Part shown: positions 1-6,513 of the stretch, piece by piece
How positions within the stretch are numbered: the first letter of the stretch is position 1
How the letters are laid out: every line of letters begins with the position of its first letter
Source of the DNA: UMGS1474 sp050946775
GTDB lineage: Bacteria; Bacillota; Clostridia; Oscillospirales; Acutalibacteraceae
Length of the DNA: 6,708 nt
Direction: 5' to 3'
Assembly: GCA_050946775.1 (NCBI GenBank)
Contig: JBMNVL010000105.1
Location: forward strand, 1 to 6,708
Position numbers and translations under genes: made by a program
Notes under the pieces: model-generated
Seen by the model: only the letters and a program-made list of their open reading frames with translations
Told to the model about the DNA's origin: nothing
Database searches by the model: none

Positions 1-132
1 TACGCCGGCGGGGTGATGTCCAACGCGCTGCTGCGGCAAGCCCTGTCGGGCCGTTTCGGCGCAAGCTTTGCTCCGCCGGTCTATTCGGCGGACAACGCGG
101 CGGGGATCGCCCTGCTGGGAAGTTTGAGGTGA
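1..132 (+). CDS. M22/TsaD-like glycoprotease-fold protein, C-terminal fragment (5' end outside window)
   Basis: Frame 1 is open from base 1 and encodes the last 43 residues of a protein ending at the TGA at 130-132. Two signatures of the TsaD/Kae1/YgjD (peptidase M22, ASKHA fold) family are visible: AGGVMSNALLR near residues 2-12, matching the family GGVAAN..LR segment, and SADNAAGIALLG near 29-40, matching the TDNAAMIA..G segment whose Asp helps bind the active-site metal. True TsaD makes the N6-threonylcarbamoyl modification of tRNA A37. Here the protein stops three residues after the last motif, whereas canonical TsaD runs on for about 30 residues. This suggests a shorter M22 paralogue rather than the essential TsaD, so no gene symbol is given. 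Its stop lies just upstream of the xseA start, within the xseA ribosome binding site, so the two are probably co-transcribed. The family call is fairly sure; the exact function is not. Confidence 0.75.
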   Translation, partial: YAGGVMSNALLRQALSGRFGASFAPPVYSADNAAGIALLGSLR

Positions 133-133
133 G
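126..133 (+). promoter_or_regulatory. Ribosome binding site of xseA that decides its GTG start
   Basis: GAGGTGAG lies four bases before the GTG at 138, a normal Shine-Dalgarno distance. An in-frame GTG at 129 lies inside this site and has only a weak GGGA further upstream, so 138 is the better start. The site overlaps the stop codon of the preceding gene (130-132), so ribosomes finishing that gene arrive directly on it. Confidence 0.65.
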
Positions 134-137
134 AACT

Positions 138-1352
138 GTGGCACAGCCTACCCAAGTGATCACCGTCAGTCAGCTCAACCGGTACGTCAAGTCCCTTCTG
201 GAGGGCGACCGCAATCTGCTGGCGGTGTATATCCGGGGAGAAATCTCCAATTTTACCAACCATTACAAATCGGGACATCTGTATATGTCCTTGAAGGACG
301 AAGGCGCGCTGGTCAAGGCGGTGATGTTCCGCGGCTACGCCTCCAAGCTGGTCTTCGCCCCGGAAAACGGGATGCGGGTCATCGTGCGGGCGCGGGTGTC
401 GCTGTACGAAAAGGACGGCTCGTTCCAGATCTACATCGAGGAAATGCAGCCCGACGGCGTCGGTGCGCTGCAGATCGCGTACGAGCAGCTCAAGGCCAAG
501 CTTGAGCAGGAGGGATTGTTCGATCCCTCCCGCAAACGCCCGGTGCCCCGGTATCCCCGGCGGGTCGGGGTGATCACCTCGCCCACCGGCGCGGCGGTGC
601 GGGATATCCTCAACGTGCTGGGCCGGCGGTATCCGCTGGCCGAGATCGTCTTCGCGCCGGTGCTGGTGCAGGGCGACGGCGCGCCGCCCCAGCTGGTCGA
701 GGCGCTGCGCCGATTCAATGAAAAAGGGGCGGCCGACGTCATCATCATCGGCCGCGGCGGCGGCTCGATCGAGGAGCTGTGGGCCTTCAACGACGAGACC
801 GTGGCCCGGGCGGTGGCGGCTTCCGCCATCCCGGTGATCTCCGCCGTCGGCCACGAGACCGATTTTACCATCTGCGATTTTGCCGCCGATCTGCGGGCGC
901 CGACGCCGTCGGCCGCCGCCGAGCTGGCGGTGCCCGATACCCGGGAGCTGCTGGGGAAGCTGGCCCAGATGCAGGCGATCAGCCGGCAGGCGACGACCCA
1001 CCGGCTGCAAGTCGAGCGCAAGCGGCTGGACGCGCTGCGCGCGCGGCGCTGCCTGTCCACCCCGCTGTTTTACGTGGAGGGACAAGCCATGCGGCTGGAC
1101 TACGCCACCCGGGCGTTCGCCAACGCCGCCCGGGTACGGCTGACCCAGACCGACCGGCGGCTGGCGTCGCTGAGCGGCAAGCTTGACGCGCTCAGTCCCC
1201 TGAAGGTGCTCTCCCGCGGCTACAGCATCGCCCAAAAGGAGGGCGCGGTGGTCCATTCGGCCGCGGCGCTGGCGCCGGGCGATAAGCTGACCCTGCGGAT
1301 GAGCGACGGCGCCGTGCGCTGCACGGTAGACGGAAAGGAAGAGATATCATGA
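138..1352 (+). CDS. xseA: Exodeoxyribonuclease VII large subunit XseA
   Basis: This is the catalytic subunit of exonuclease VII, a cytoplasmic, metal-independent nuclease that degrades single-stranded DNA from both ends during repair. With the GTG start at 138 it has 404 residues, somewhat shorter than the E. coli (about 456) and Bacillus (about 448) proteins. An N-terminal OB-fold domain (about 8-105) contains the family segment VSQLNRYVKSLLEGD and GEISNF. The catalytic domain follows (about 130-265), with ITSPTGAAVRDIL (146-158), GRGGGSIEELWAFNDE (205-220) and AVGHETDFTICDFAADLRAPTPSAAAE. D156, R206, H239 and D242 align with the E. coli residues known to be needed for activity. The region 265-350 is rich in Arg, Leu and Gln and is probably the coiled-coil arm that binds XseB copies. 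The C-terminal SPLKVLSRGYSIAQ motif is intact. An alternative GTG at 129 would add three residues. The stop overlaps the xseB start by four bases, as expected for a stoichiometric partner. Confidence 0.96.
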   Translation: MAQPTQVITVSQLNRYVKSLLEGDRNLLAVYIRGEISNFTNHYKSGHLYMSLKDEGALVKAVMFRGYASKLVFAPENGMRVIVRARVSLYEKDGSFQIYIEEMQPDGVGALQIAYEQLKAKLEQEGLFDPSRKRPVPRYPRRVGVITSPTGAAVRDILNVLGRRYPLAEIVFAPVLVQGDGAPPQLVEALRRFNEKGAADVIIIGRGGGSIEELWAFNDETVARAVAASAIPVISAVGHETDFTICDFAADLRAPTPSAAAELAVPDTRELLGKLAQMQAISRQATTHRLQVERKRLDALRARRCLSTPLFYVEGQAMRLDYATRAFANAARVRLTQTDRRLASLSGKLDALSPLKVLSRGYSIAQKEGAVVHSAAALAPGDKLTLRMSDGAVRCTVDGKEEIS

Positions 1353-1579
1353 CGGACAATCTGACGTTTGAACAGGCGATCACCCGGTTGGAGCAGATCG
1401 TCGGGATATTGGAGAGCGGGCAGTCCACGCTGGACGATTCGCTCAAGCTGTTTGAAGAAGGCACCAAGCTGACGGCGTTTTGCTCCAAATCGCTCAAGGA
1501 GGCGGAGCAGAAGATCGTCAAGCTGATGGACCAGACAAAGGATCCGGCCGATCAGCCGTTGCCGGAGGACGCGGTATGA
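1349..1579 (+). CDS. xseB: Exodeoxyribonuclease VII small subunit XseB
   Basis: This 76-residue protein is the small subunit of exonuclease VII. Several copies bind along the coiled-coil arm of one XseA, and without them the large subunit is toxic or inactive in E. coli. The sequence has the whole family pattern: LTFEQAITRLEQIVGILESG (5-24), then STLDDSLKLFEEG (26-38) and a second helix around KSLKEAEQKIVKL (47-59), ending in a short acidic, Pro-containing tail. Length is normal for the family. It starts with ATG inside the ATGA overlap with xseA and has its own AAGGA at 1335-1339, nine bases upstream. Its own stop overlaps the ispA start in the same way, so the three genes are translationally linked. 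Confidence 0.96.
   Translation: MTDNLTFEQAITRLEQIVGILESGQSTLDDSLKLFEEGTKLTAFCSKSLKEAEQKIVKLMDQTKDPADQPLPEDAV
1564..1568 (+). promoter_or_regulatory. Ribosome binding site of ispA
   Basis: GGAGG lies seven bases before the ATG at 1576, inside the last codons of xseB. It supports 1576 over the longer open frame that reaches back to 1480, whose extra N-terminal residues merely read xseB out of frame. Confidence 0.7.
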
Positions 1580-2457
1580 GCCTGTACGATCCGACGCTGA
1601 ACGGCCATCTGCGGTCGATCGAGGACTACCTGCCGACCTGTCTGCCTCAAAAGGACGGGCTGCGGGACGTGGTCTGCGAGGCGATGGCGTACGCCTGCGC
1701 CGCCGGCGGCAAACGGATCCGCCCGGTGCTGACGCTGGAATGGTGCCGCCTTTGCGGCGGCGATCCGGCGGCGGCGCTGCCCTTCGCGGCGGCGGTGGAG
1801 CTGATCCATTCCTACTCGCTGATCCACGACGATCTGCCCTGCATGGACGACAGCCCCATCCGCCGGGGCAAGCCCTCGGTCCACGCGGCCTTCGGGGAGG
1901 ATATGGCGCTGCTGGCGGGCGACGCCCTGCTCAACCGCGCCTTTGAGGTGATGTTGACATCGCCGGGTGATCCGGCGCGCACCCTCGCCGCGGCAAGGGT
2001 GCTGGCCGACCGGGCCGGCATCGCCGGGATGGTGGGCGGTCAGGTGATCGACCTGCAAAGCGAGGACAAAACCATCGATCTGCCCACCCTGCAGGCGCTG
2101 CAGGAGGGCAAGACCGCGGCGCTGATCCGGGCGGCCTGCCAGATGGGCGCCATTCTCGGCGGCGGCAGCGTGCGGCAGATCGCCGCGGCGGACGCGTTCG
2201 GCTTAAAGCTGGGACTGGGGTTTCAGATCGTCGACGATATTCTCGACGTCACCGTGACCCAAAGCGAGCTGGGCAAACCGGTGGGCGCCGACGCCGCCCG
2301 TCAGAAAAACACCTGCGTGTCCCTGCTGGGACTGGAAAACGCCCGGCGGCTGGCCGGCGAGTACACCGACGGAGCGCTGGCGGCGCTGGCGGATTTCGGG
2401 GCGGATGCCGACGGCCTGCGGGAGCTGGCACGGGCGCTGTTGACCCGTTCGCATTGA
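1576..2457 (+). CDS. ispA: Polyprenyl diphosphate synthase, probably farnesyl diphosphate synthase IspA
   Basis: This trans-isoprenyl diphosphate synthase of 293 residues, normal for bacterial IspA, condenses isopentenyl diphosphate with allylic diphosphates to make farnesyl diphosphate, the precursor of undecaprenyl phosphate and other prenyl lipids. Visible motifs are GGKRIRP (44-50, IPP binding), the first Asp-rich motif DDLPCMDD (85-92) followed by RRGKP (97-100 region), GQVIDL (155-160), GKT (178-180) and the second Asp-rich motif FQIVDDILD (216-224). The first motif has the two-residue insertion (DDxxxxD) typical of bacterial type II farnesyl synthases, with Tyr-Ser at the chain-length positions as in E. 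coli IspA, so a C15 product is the best guess. The usual run of Asp after this motif is replaced by Ser-Pro-Ile (93-95), but the metal-binding Asp residues remain. It follows xseB with a 4-base overlap and shares the operon with dxs. A geranyl or geranylgeranyl product cannot be excluded from sequence alone. Confidence 0.94.
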   Translation: MSLYDPTLNGHLRSIEDYLPTCLPQKDGLRDVVCEAMAYACAAGGKRIRPVLTLEWCRLCGGDPAAALPFAAAVELIHSYSLIHDDLPCMDDSPIRRGKPSVHAAFGEDMALLAGDALLNRAFEVMLTSPGDPARTLAAARVLADRAGIAGMVGGQVIDLQSEDKTIDLPTLQALQEGKTAALIRAACQMGAILGGGSVRQIAAADAFGLKLGLGFQIVDDILDVTVTQSELGKPVGADAARQKNTCVSLLGLENARRLAGEYTDGALAALADFGADADGLRELARALLTRSH

Positions 2458-2481
2458 CCGGGGAGAGAAGGATCGTCATAC

Positions 2482-2937
2482 ATGGACGTGTTTGTTTCGT
2501 TGATTCAAAACCGGGTGCTGCTGGCGGCCACGCTGGGCTGGTTTTTCGCCCAAATGGCCAAGGTGGCGCTGGAATGGCTGCTTCACCGGCGGTTTTCGGT
2601 GGAGCGGCTTTGGGGCGCCGGGGGAATGCCCAGTGCTCATTCGGCTATGGTCTGCGCGCTGACGGTATCGCTGGCGCGGTTTGACGGGGTGTCGTCGCCG
2701 GTCTTCGCGCTGGCGGTGATCTTCGCCTTTGTCACCATCTACGACGCGATGGGCGTTCGCCGGGAAGCCGGCGAACACGCCAAGCTGCTCAACAAATATT
2801 TCAACCGTCCCCATGACGACGAAAACGGGGACGAGACCGAAGACGTGGAGCTCAAGGAGTTCATCGGCCATACCCCTCTGGAGGTGCTGGGCGGCGTGCT
2901 TCTGGGGATCCTGGTCGGCGTTTTGGTGCCGGCCTGA
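2482..2937 (+). CDS. Divergent PAP2 family membrane protein (YuiD/DUF212 type)
   Basis: This 151-residue integral membrane protein belongs to the family named divergent PAP2, or acid phosphatase/vanadium-dependent haloperoxidase related, which includes Bacillus YuiD. Hydrophobic segments lie around residues 11-34, 54-66, 72-87 and 132-150. Between them are the family motifs GGMPSAHSA (47-55), which resembles the PSGH motif of PAP2 phosphatases with a candidate catalytic His53, YDAMGVRREAGEHAKLLN (87-104), and GHTPLEVLGG (129-138), which resembles the last PAP2 motif with His130. A hydrophilic, strongly acidic loop (about 111-126) separates the last two. No family member of this type has a well-established substrate that I know of. 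Its place between ispA and dxs, 24 and 17 bases from each, suggests a role with prenyl diphosphates or prenyl phosphates, but that is inference. The ATG start is supported by AAGGA at 2468-2472, nine bases upstream. Confidence 0.88.
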   Translation: MDVFVSLIQNRVLLAATLGWFFAQMAKVALEWLLHRRFSVERLWGAGGMPSAHSAMVCALTVSLARFDGVSSPVFALAVIFAFVTIYDAMGVRREAGEHAKLLNKYFNRPHDDENGDETEDVELKEFIGHTPLEVLGGVLLGILVGVLVPA

Positions 2938-2940
2938 ACG

Positions 2941-2945
2941 AAGGA
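2941..2945 (+). promoter_or_regulatory. Ribosome binding site of dxs that supports its TTG start
   Basis: AAGGA lies nine bases before the TTG at 2955, the only good site in this 17-base gap. The first in-frame ATG (2982, residue 10) has no Shine-Dalgarno sequence before it, so the TTG is preferred. Confidence 0.6.
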
Positions 2946-2954
2946 CGTGATCGT

Positions 2955-4814
2955 TTGTCACAGCCAATCGAACAACGCCGTATGCCCTCGCCGCAGGAGC
3001 TGAAGGCGATGACGCTGCCGCAGCTGGCGGCGCTTTGCGATCAACTGCGGCGGGATCTGGTGGAAACCGTCGCCGGTACCGGCGGCCATCTGTCCTCCAA
3101 TCTGGGGATCGTCGAGCTGACGGTGGCGCTTCACCGCCAGTTCGATCTGACCCGCGATAAGATCGTCTGGGACGTCGGCCACCAATGCTACGTTCACAAA
3201 ATGCTGACCGGGCGGGCGGACCGTATGGATACCCTGCGCCAGGAAGGCGGCCTGACCGGTTTTCCCGATCCGGCGGAGAGCGAAACCGACTGCTTTATCA
3301 CCGGTCACGGCAGCACCTCGATCTCGGCGGCGAGCGGCTTTGCCACCGCCAACACCCTGGCCGGCCGGGACGATTACGTCGTCGCCGTTATCGGCGACGG
3401 CGCGCTGACCGGCGGGCTGGCCTACGAGGGGCTTTCCAACGCCGGGCGCAGCCGGGACAAGCTGATCGTGGTGCTCAACGACAACCGGATGTCGATCAAC
3501 GGCAACGTTGGATACGTGGCGCACCATCTGGCGCGGATGCGCGCCCGGCCGAAATATATGCGCGCCAAGCACAACGTCGAGTGGATCCTCAAACATATCC
3601 CGCTGATCGGCGGTGGGATCTACCGGCTGCTGTGGAAGATCAAAAACCGGCTGAAAACCATGATCTACCGCAACAGCACCATCTATGAGGAGATGGGCTT
3701 TTACTACATCGGCCCGGTGGACGGCCACGACCTGGGCGCGCTGCAGGGCGCTTTGCAGATCGCCAAAACGGTGGGCCGGCCGGTGCTGCTGCACGTCGAG
3801 ACCGTCAAGGGACGGGGCTACGAGCCGGCGCAGCGTCAGCCCGACCGCTACCACGGGGTATCCGGCTTCAACGCCGCCGACGGCGCTCTACCGCCGGCGA
3901 AGGGCTGCTTTTCCACGGTGTTCGGGGAGGAGCTGACTGCGCTGGCGCAGGACGACGGGCGGATCTGCGCCATCACGGCGGCGATGACCGACGGCACCGG
4001 CCTGTGCGGCTTTGCCGAGCGGTTTCCCGATCGCTTTTTCGATACCGGCATCGCCGAGGAACACGCCGTGACCTTTGCCTCCGGTCTGGCGGCGGCGGGT
4101 ATGCTGCCGGTCTTCGCGGTCTATTCCACCTTTTTGCAGCGGTGCTATGACCAATTGCTCAACGACACCGCCATCATGGGCAACCATCTGGTGCTGGCCA
4201 TCGACCGCGCCGGAGTGGTGCCCGACGACGGGGTGACCCATCAGGGGATCTTCGACGTGCCGTTTCTGGCCACCGTTCCCGGCATGACGCTCTACGCGCC
4301 GTCCTGCTACGCGGAGGTGCGCCTGCATCTCAAGCAGGCGCTCTACGACGTGACCGGCCCGGCCGGGGTGCGGTATCCCAAGGGGGAGGAATCCCCGCTG
4401 GCGGCTGGTTTCCGGCCGGATTACGCGCCGTTCACGTTTTTTGAAGCGCCGGGCGCCGATACGTTGCTTGTCACCTACGGGCGGCTGTATTTCGAGGCCG
4501 TCGAGGCGGCGCGGGCATTGGCCGCCGAAGGCGTTTCGGTGTCGATCCTCAAGCTCAACCGGATCCTGCCCCTGGATTTGGCCTGTCTCGACGGGGCGAG
4601 CCCTTACCGGCGGATCGTGTTCTTCGAGGAATCCGCCGGCGGCGTCGGCGAGAGGATGGCCGCTTCGCTGATGGCAAGAGGTTGGCGGGGCGAATTTGAA
4701 CATCAAAAGATCACGCCCTTCGTCGGCACCTGCAAGGTGTCCTCGGCCCTGCGGCGGTTTTCGCTGGATGCCGCCGGGATGCGGCGGGTGATCCTGCGGG
4801 AGAACGGAAAATGA
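2955..4814 (+). CDS. dxs: 1-deoxy-D-xylulose-5-phosphate synthase Dxs
   Basis: This thiamine-diphosphate enzyme condenses pyruvate with glyceraldehyde 3-phosphate, releasing CO2, to give 1-deoxy-D-xylulose 5-phosphate, the entry and usually flux-controlling step of the MEP isoprenoid pathway. The protein has the normal family length of 619 residues. The N-terminal cofactor domain has GGHLSSNLG (43-51, with His45), WDVGHQ.YVHK.LTGR (72-87), TGHGSTSIS (116-124) and the ThDP/metal motif GDGALTGG...NDN (147-177). The pyrimidine-binding domain has DTGIAEEHAVTFASG (363-377), where Glu368 is the cofactor-activating Glu, and DRAGVVPDDGVTHQG (417-431), with His429. The C-terminal transketolase domain is complete (about 497-619). 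The Ser common in the GHSSTSIS motif is Gly119 here, a mild variant. The start is TTG at 2955, supported by AAGGA upstream; the first ATG would remove nine residues outside the conserved core. The stop overlaps tlyA by four bases. No domain is missing and no frameshift is seen. Confidence 0.97.
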   Translation: MSQPIEQRRMPSPQELKAMTLPQLAALCDQLRRDLVETVAGTGGHLSSNLGIVELTVALHRQFDLTRDKIVWDVGHQCYVHKMLTGRADRMDTLRQEGGLTGFPDPAESETDCFITGHGSTSISAASGFATANTLAGRDDYVVAVIGDGALTGGLAYEGLSNAGRSRDKLIVVLNDNRMSINGNVGYVAHHLARMRARPKYMRAKHNVEWILKHIPLIGGGIYRLLWKIKNRLKTMIYRNSTIYEEMGFYYIGPVDGHDLGALQGALQIAKTVGRPVLLHVETVKGRGYEPAQRQPDRYHGVSGFNAADGALPPAKGCFSTVFGEELTALAQDDGRICAITAAMTDGTGLCGFAERFPDRFFDTGIAEEHAVTFASGLAAAGMLPVFAVYSTFLQRCYDQLLNDTAIMGNHLVLAIDRAGVVPDDGVTHQGIFDVPFLATVPGMTLYAPSCYAEVRLHLKQALYDVTGPAGVRYPKGEESPLAAGFRPDYAPFTFFEAPGADTLLVTYGRLYFEAVEAARALAAEGVSVSILKLNRILPLDLACLDGASPYRRIVFFEESAGGVGERMAASLMARGWRGEFEHQKITPFVGTCKVSSALRRFSLDAAGMRRVILRENGK

Positions 4815-5617
4815 CCGCCCGGCTGGACGCGGCGCTGGTGGAGCGGGGCATGGTCTCGTCCCGCCAAAAGGCCAAGGAACTGATCGCCGCCGGGATGGTC
4901 ACCGTCAACGGCGTCACCGTCCAAAAGGCGTCCCGCCCGGTGGACGAGGGCGACGCGATCGGGTGCGTGGATACCCTGCACCGTTACGTCGGCCGGGGCG
5001 GTGAAAAGCTGGAAAAGGTGCTGCGCGAGACCGGACTGGACGTTCGCGGGCGGTGCTGCGTCGATATCGGCGCGTCCACCGGCGGGTTTACCGACTGCCT
5101 GCTTCAACACGGCGCGGGAAAGGTCTACGCGCTGGACGTGGGTCACGATCAGCTTCATCCCCGGCTGCGCGCCGACGGGCGGGTGGTCAGTCTGGAAGGG
5201 ACCGACGTGCGCCGCACGGCGGACGTTTTGGAGCGGATGGGCGCTGATCGGCCCACCGTCGGGACGGTCGATCTGTCCTTCATTTCCCTGCGGAGCGTCT
5301 GGCCGTCGATCGCGGCGCTGATGGGCGACGATCCCGCCGTGGCGGTGCTGATCAAGCCCCAGTTCGAGGCGGGTCGCGCCGCCGTGGGGAAAAAGGGGAT
5401 CGTGCGCGATCCCGCCGACCACCGGGACGTTCTCGGCGGGCTGCTGTCCTTTTGGGAGGAGAGCGGCTGGTCGGTCGAATATCTGAGCCATTCGCCCGTC
5501 ACCGGCGGCGAGGGCAACATTGAGTATCTGGCGCTGATCCGCCCGCTTAACGGCGGATCGCCGCGGCGGTGGACGCCGCGTGCCGTGGTAGAGGAAGCGT
5601 TTGCTGCTTTGCGGTAA
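4811..5617 (+). CDS. tlyA: TlyA family rRNA (cytidine-2'-O)-methyltransferase
   Basis: This 268-residue protein is a normal-length TlyA, an S-adenosylmethionine-dependent enzyme that 2'-O-methylates cytidines in rRNA (C1409 of 16S and, in some species, C1920 of 23S in E. coli numbering). Members are often misnamed hemolysin A. An S4 RNA-binding domain occupies about 3-60 (RLDAALVERGMVSSRQKAKE, then VTVNG). YVGRGGEKLEKVL (59-71) opens the FtsJ/RrmJ-like Rossmann domain, with the SAM motif VDIGASTGGFTDCLL (84-98), ALDVGHDQL (107-115), DLSFISL (154-160), LIKPQFE (180-186) and GGEGNIEYL (232-240). K66, D154, K182 and E238 fit the K-D-K-E tetrad of 2'-O-methyltransferases. The ATG overlaps the dxs stop as ATGA, with GGGAG at 4798-4802 as ribosome binding site. 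In family work this modification creates susceptibility to capreomycin-type drugs; whether that applies here is not known. Confidence 0.95.
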   Translation: MTARLDAALVERGMVSSRQKAKELIAAGMVTVNGVTVQKASRPVDEGDAIGCVDTLHRYVGRGGEKLEKVLRETGLDVRGRCCVDIGASTGGFTDCLLQHGAGKVYALDVGHDQLHPRLRADGRVVSLEGTDVRRTADVLERMGADRPTVGTVDLSFISLRSVWPSIAALMGDDPAVAVLIKPQFEAGRAAVGKKGIVRDPADHRDVLGGLLSFWEESGWSVEYLSHSPVTGGEGNIEYLALIRPLNGGSPRRWTPRAVVEEAFAALR

Positions 5618-5623
5618 ACGGCG

Positions 5624-5630
5624 AGGAGGG
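5624..5630 (+). promoter_or_regulatory. Ribosome binding site of nadK
   Basis: AGGAGGG lies six bases before the ATG at 5637 and is one of the strongest sites in the window. It sits in the 19-base gap after the tlyA stop and fixes the nadK start at 5637, rather than the longer open frame beginning at 5601 inside tlyA. Confidence 0.75.
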
Positions 5631-5636
5631 AGCCGT

Positions 5637-6476
5637 ATGAAAACGATAGCCGTGATCCCCAACGCCCAGGCGGTCGGGGTGACCAGGGTCTTCCCGGCGG
5701 TCTGCGAAGCGCTGCGGGACAGCGGCGCCGAGGTGTTGACCGCCGGCGAACCGGTGACCTTTCCCGGCGCCGAGATCGACGGGCTGATCCGCCGCGCCGA
5801 CGCCGTGGTGGCGCTGGGCGGCGACGGCACCATCATCCACGTCGCCAAGCGGGCGGCGGCTTATGACCGGCCGGTGCTGGGCATCAACTGCGGCAATCTC
5901 GGCTTTATGGCCGGGCTGGAGGCGGACGAATTGTTCCGCCTGCCGGCGCTGATCCGGGGCGAATACACCGTGGTCGAGCATATGATGCTGGCCGTGGAGG
6001 TGCAAAAGGAAAAGGGCGATACGCAGACGTTTTTCGCCCTTAACGAGGCGGTGATCTCCCGCGGACCGCTGTCGCGGATGATCGAGCTGGAGATCGCCAA
6101 CCGGGACGAGACGGTGATCCGCTACCACGCCGACGGGGTGATCCTCGCGACGCCGACCGGATCGACGGCCTATTCGCTGTCGGCCGGCGGACCGGTGGTC
6201 GACCCGTCCATCAAGGGGCTGCTGATGACCCCGATCTGTCCCCATTCGCTGACGTCCCGCGCCTATATTTTCGGGGACGACACCGTTTTGTCGGTGCGCT
6301 CTCCCGGTCCGCAGGGCACGCAGGCGTACCTGTCGGTCGACGGGGAAGACGGGGTGGCGCTGGCGTACGCCGACCGGGTGTCGGTCGGCAAAGCCGCCTT
6401 CAGTGCCCGGCTGATCACCATCAAGGAGCAGTCCTTCTACAAGGTGCTGCATCAAAAACTGTCACAGCGGCAATAA
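5637..6476 (+). CDS. nadK: NAD kinase
   Basis: This cytoplasmic enzyme phosphorylates the 2'-hydroxyl of NAD+ to give NADP+, using ATP or polyphosphate in many bacteria. The 279-residue length is typical. Motifs in order are ALGGDGTIIH (59-68, the kinase GGDGT with catalytic Asp63), GINCGNLGFMAGL (82-94), ALNEAVISRG (134-143, with the Asn-Glu pair that binds the NAD ribose), the YHADGVILATPTGSTAYSLS region (163-182), SAGGPVVDP (182-190), the PICPHSL element (199-205) and a C-terminal VDGEDG turn (235-240). All expected core residues are present. It lies 19 bases after tlyA and 37 bases before argR, the same neighbours this gene has in many clostridial genomes as far as I recall, whereas Bacillus keeps it elsewhere. 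The NADP(H) pool feeds the second MEP-pathway enzyme, DXP reductoisomerase, though the linkage need not reflect that. Confidence 0.96.
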   Translation: MKTIAVIPNAQAVGVTRVFPAVCEALRDSGAEVLTAGEPVTFPGAEIDGLIRRADAVVALGGDGTIIHVAKRAAAYDRPVLGINCGNLGFMAGLEADELFRLPALIRGEYTVVEHMMLAVEVQKEKGDTQTFFALNEAVISRGPLSRMIELEIANRDETVIRYHADGVILATPTGSTAYSLSAGGPVVDPSIKGLLMTPICPHSLTSRAYIFGDDTVLSVRSPGPQGTQAYLSVDGEDGVALAYADRVSVGKAAFSARLITIKEQSFYKVLHQKLSQRQ

Positions 6477-6513
6477 CGGGCTTTGCCCCGATTCGAAGAA
6501 AAGGAGTACGCAC
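6477..6513 (+). other. Longest intergenic gap (37 bases), with a small stem-loop and the argR ribosome binding site
   Basis: GGGC at 6478-6481 can pair with GCCC at 6485-6488 across a TTT loop, directly after the nadK stop. It is a four-pair stem with no run of T after it, so it does not qualify as an intrinsic terminator. AAGGAG at 6501-6506 lies seven bases before the argR ATG. No -35/-10 pair or clear ARG-box-like palindrome can be seen here. Confidence 0.5.

Noticed and set aside
81..1256. Long minus-strand open frame of 391 codons opposite xseA
   Set aside because: It lies opposite a gene with clear catalytic motifs, its translation is low-complexity (rich in Arg, Gly, His, Gln) with no family motif, and long antisense frames are expected in GC-rich coding DNA.
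1480..1575. Extended N-terminus for ispA starting inside xseB
   Set aside because: The extra residues are xseB read in another frame; GGAGG seven bases before the ATG at 1576 marks the real start.
2958..3854. Minus-strand open frames opposite dxs (also 3888-4706) and nadK (5547-6455)
   Set aside because: These come from the same GC-driven antisense effect: no motifs, Arg/Gly/His-rich composition, and opposite intact conserved enzymes.
4811..5617. Hemolysin or toxin function for the TlyA protein
   Set aside because: The S4 plus FtsJ-like methyltransferase architecture and the intact SAM motif indicate an rRNA methyltransferase; the hemolysin name is historical.
5601..5636. Extended N-terminus for nadK starting with TTG inside tlyA
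   Set aside because: AGGAGGG directly before the ATG at 5637 and the usual NAD kinase N-terminus (KTIAVIPN) favour the shorter protein.
4703..5848. Minus-strand open frame of 381 codons across the dxs end, tlyA and the nadK start
   Set aside because: It is a shadow of three well-supported genes on the other strand, and the translation shows no recognisable domain.
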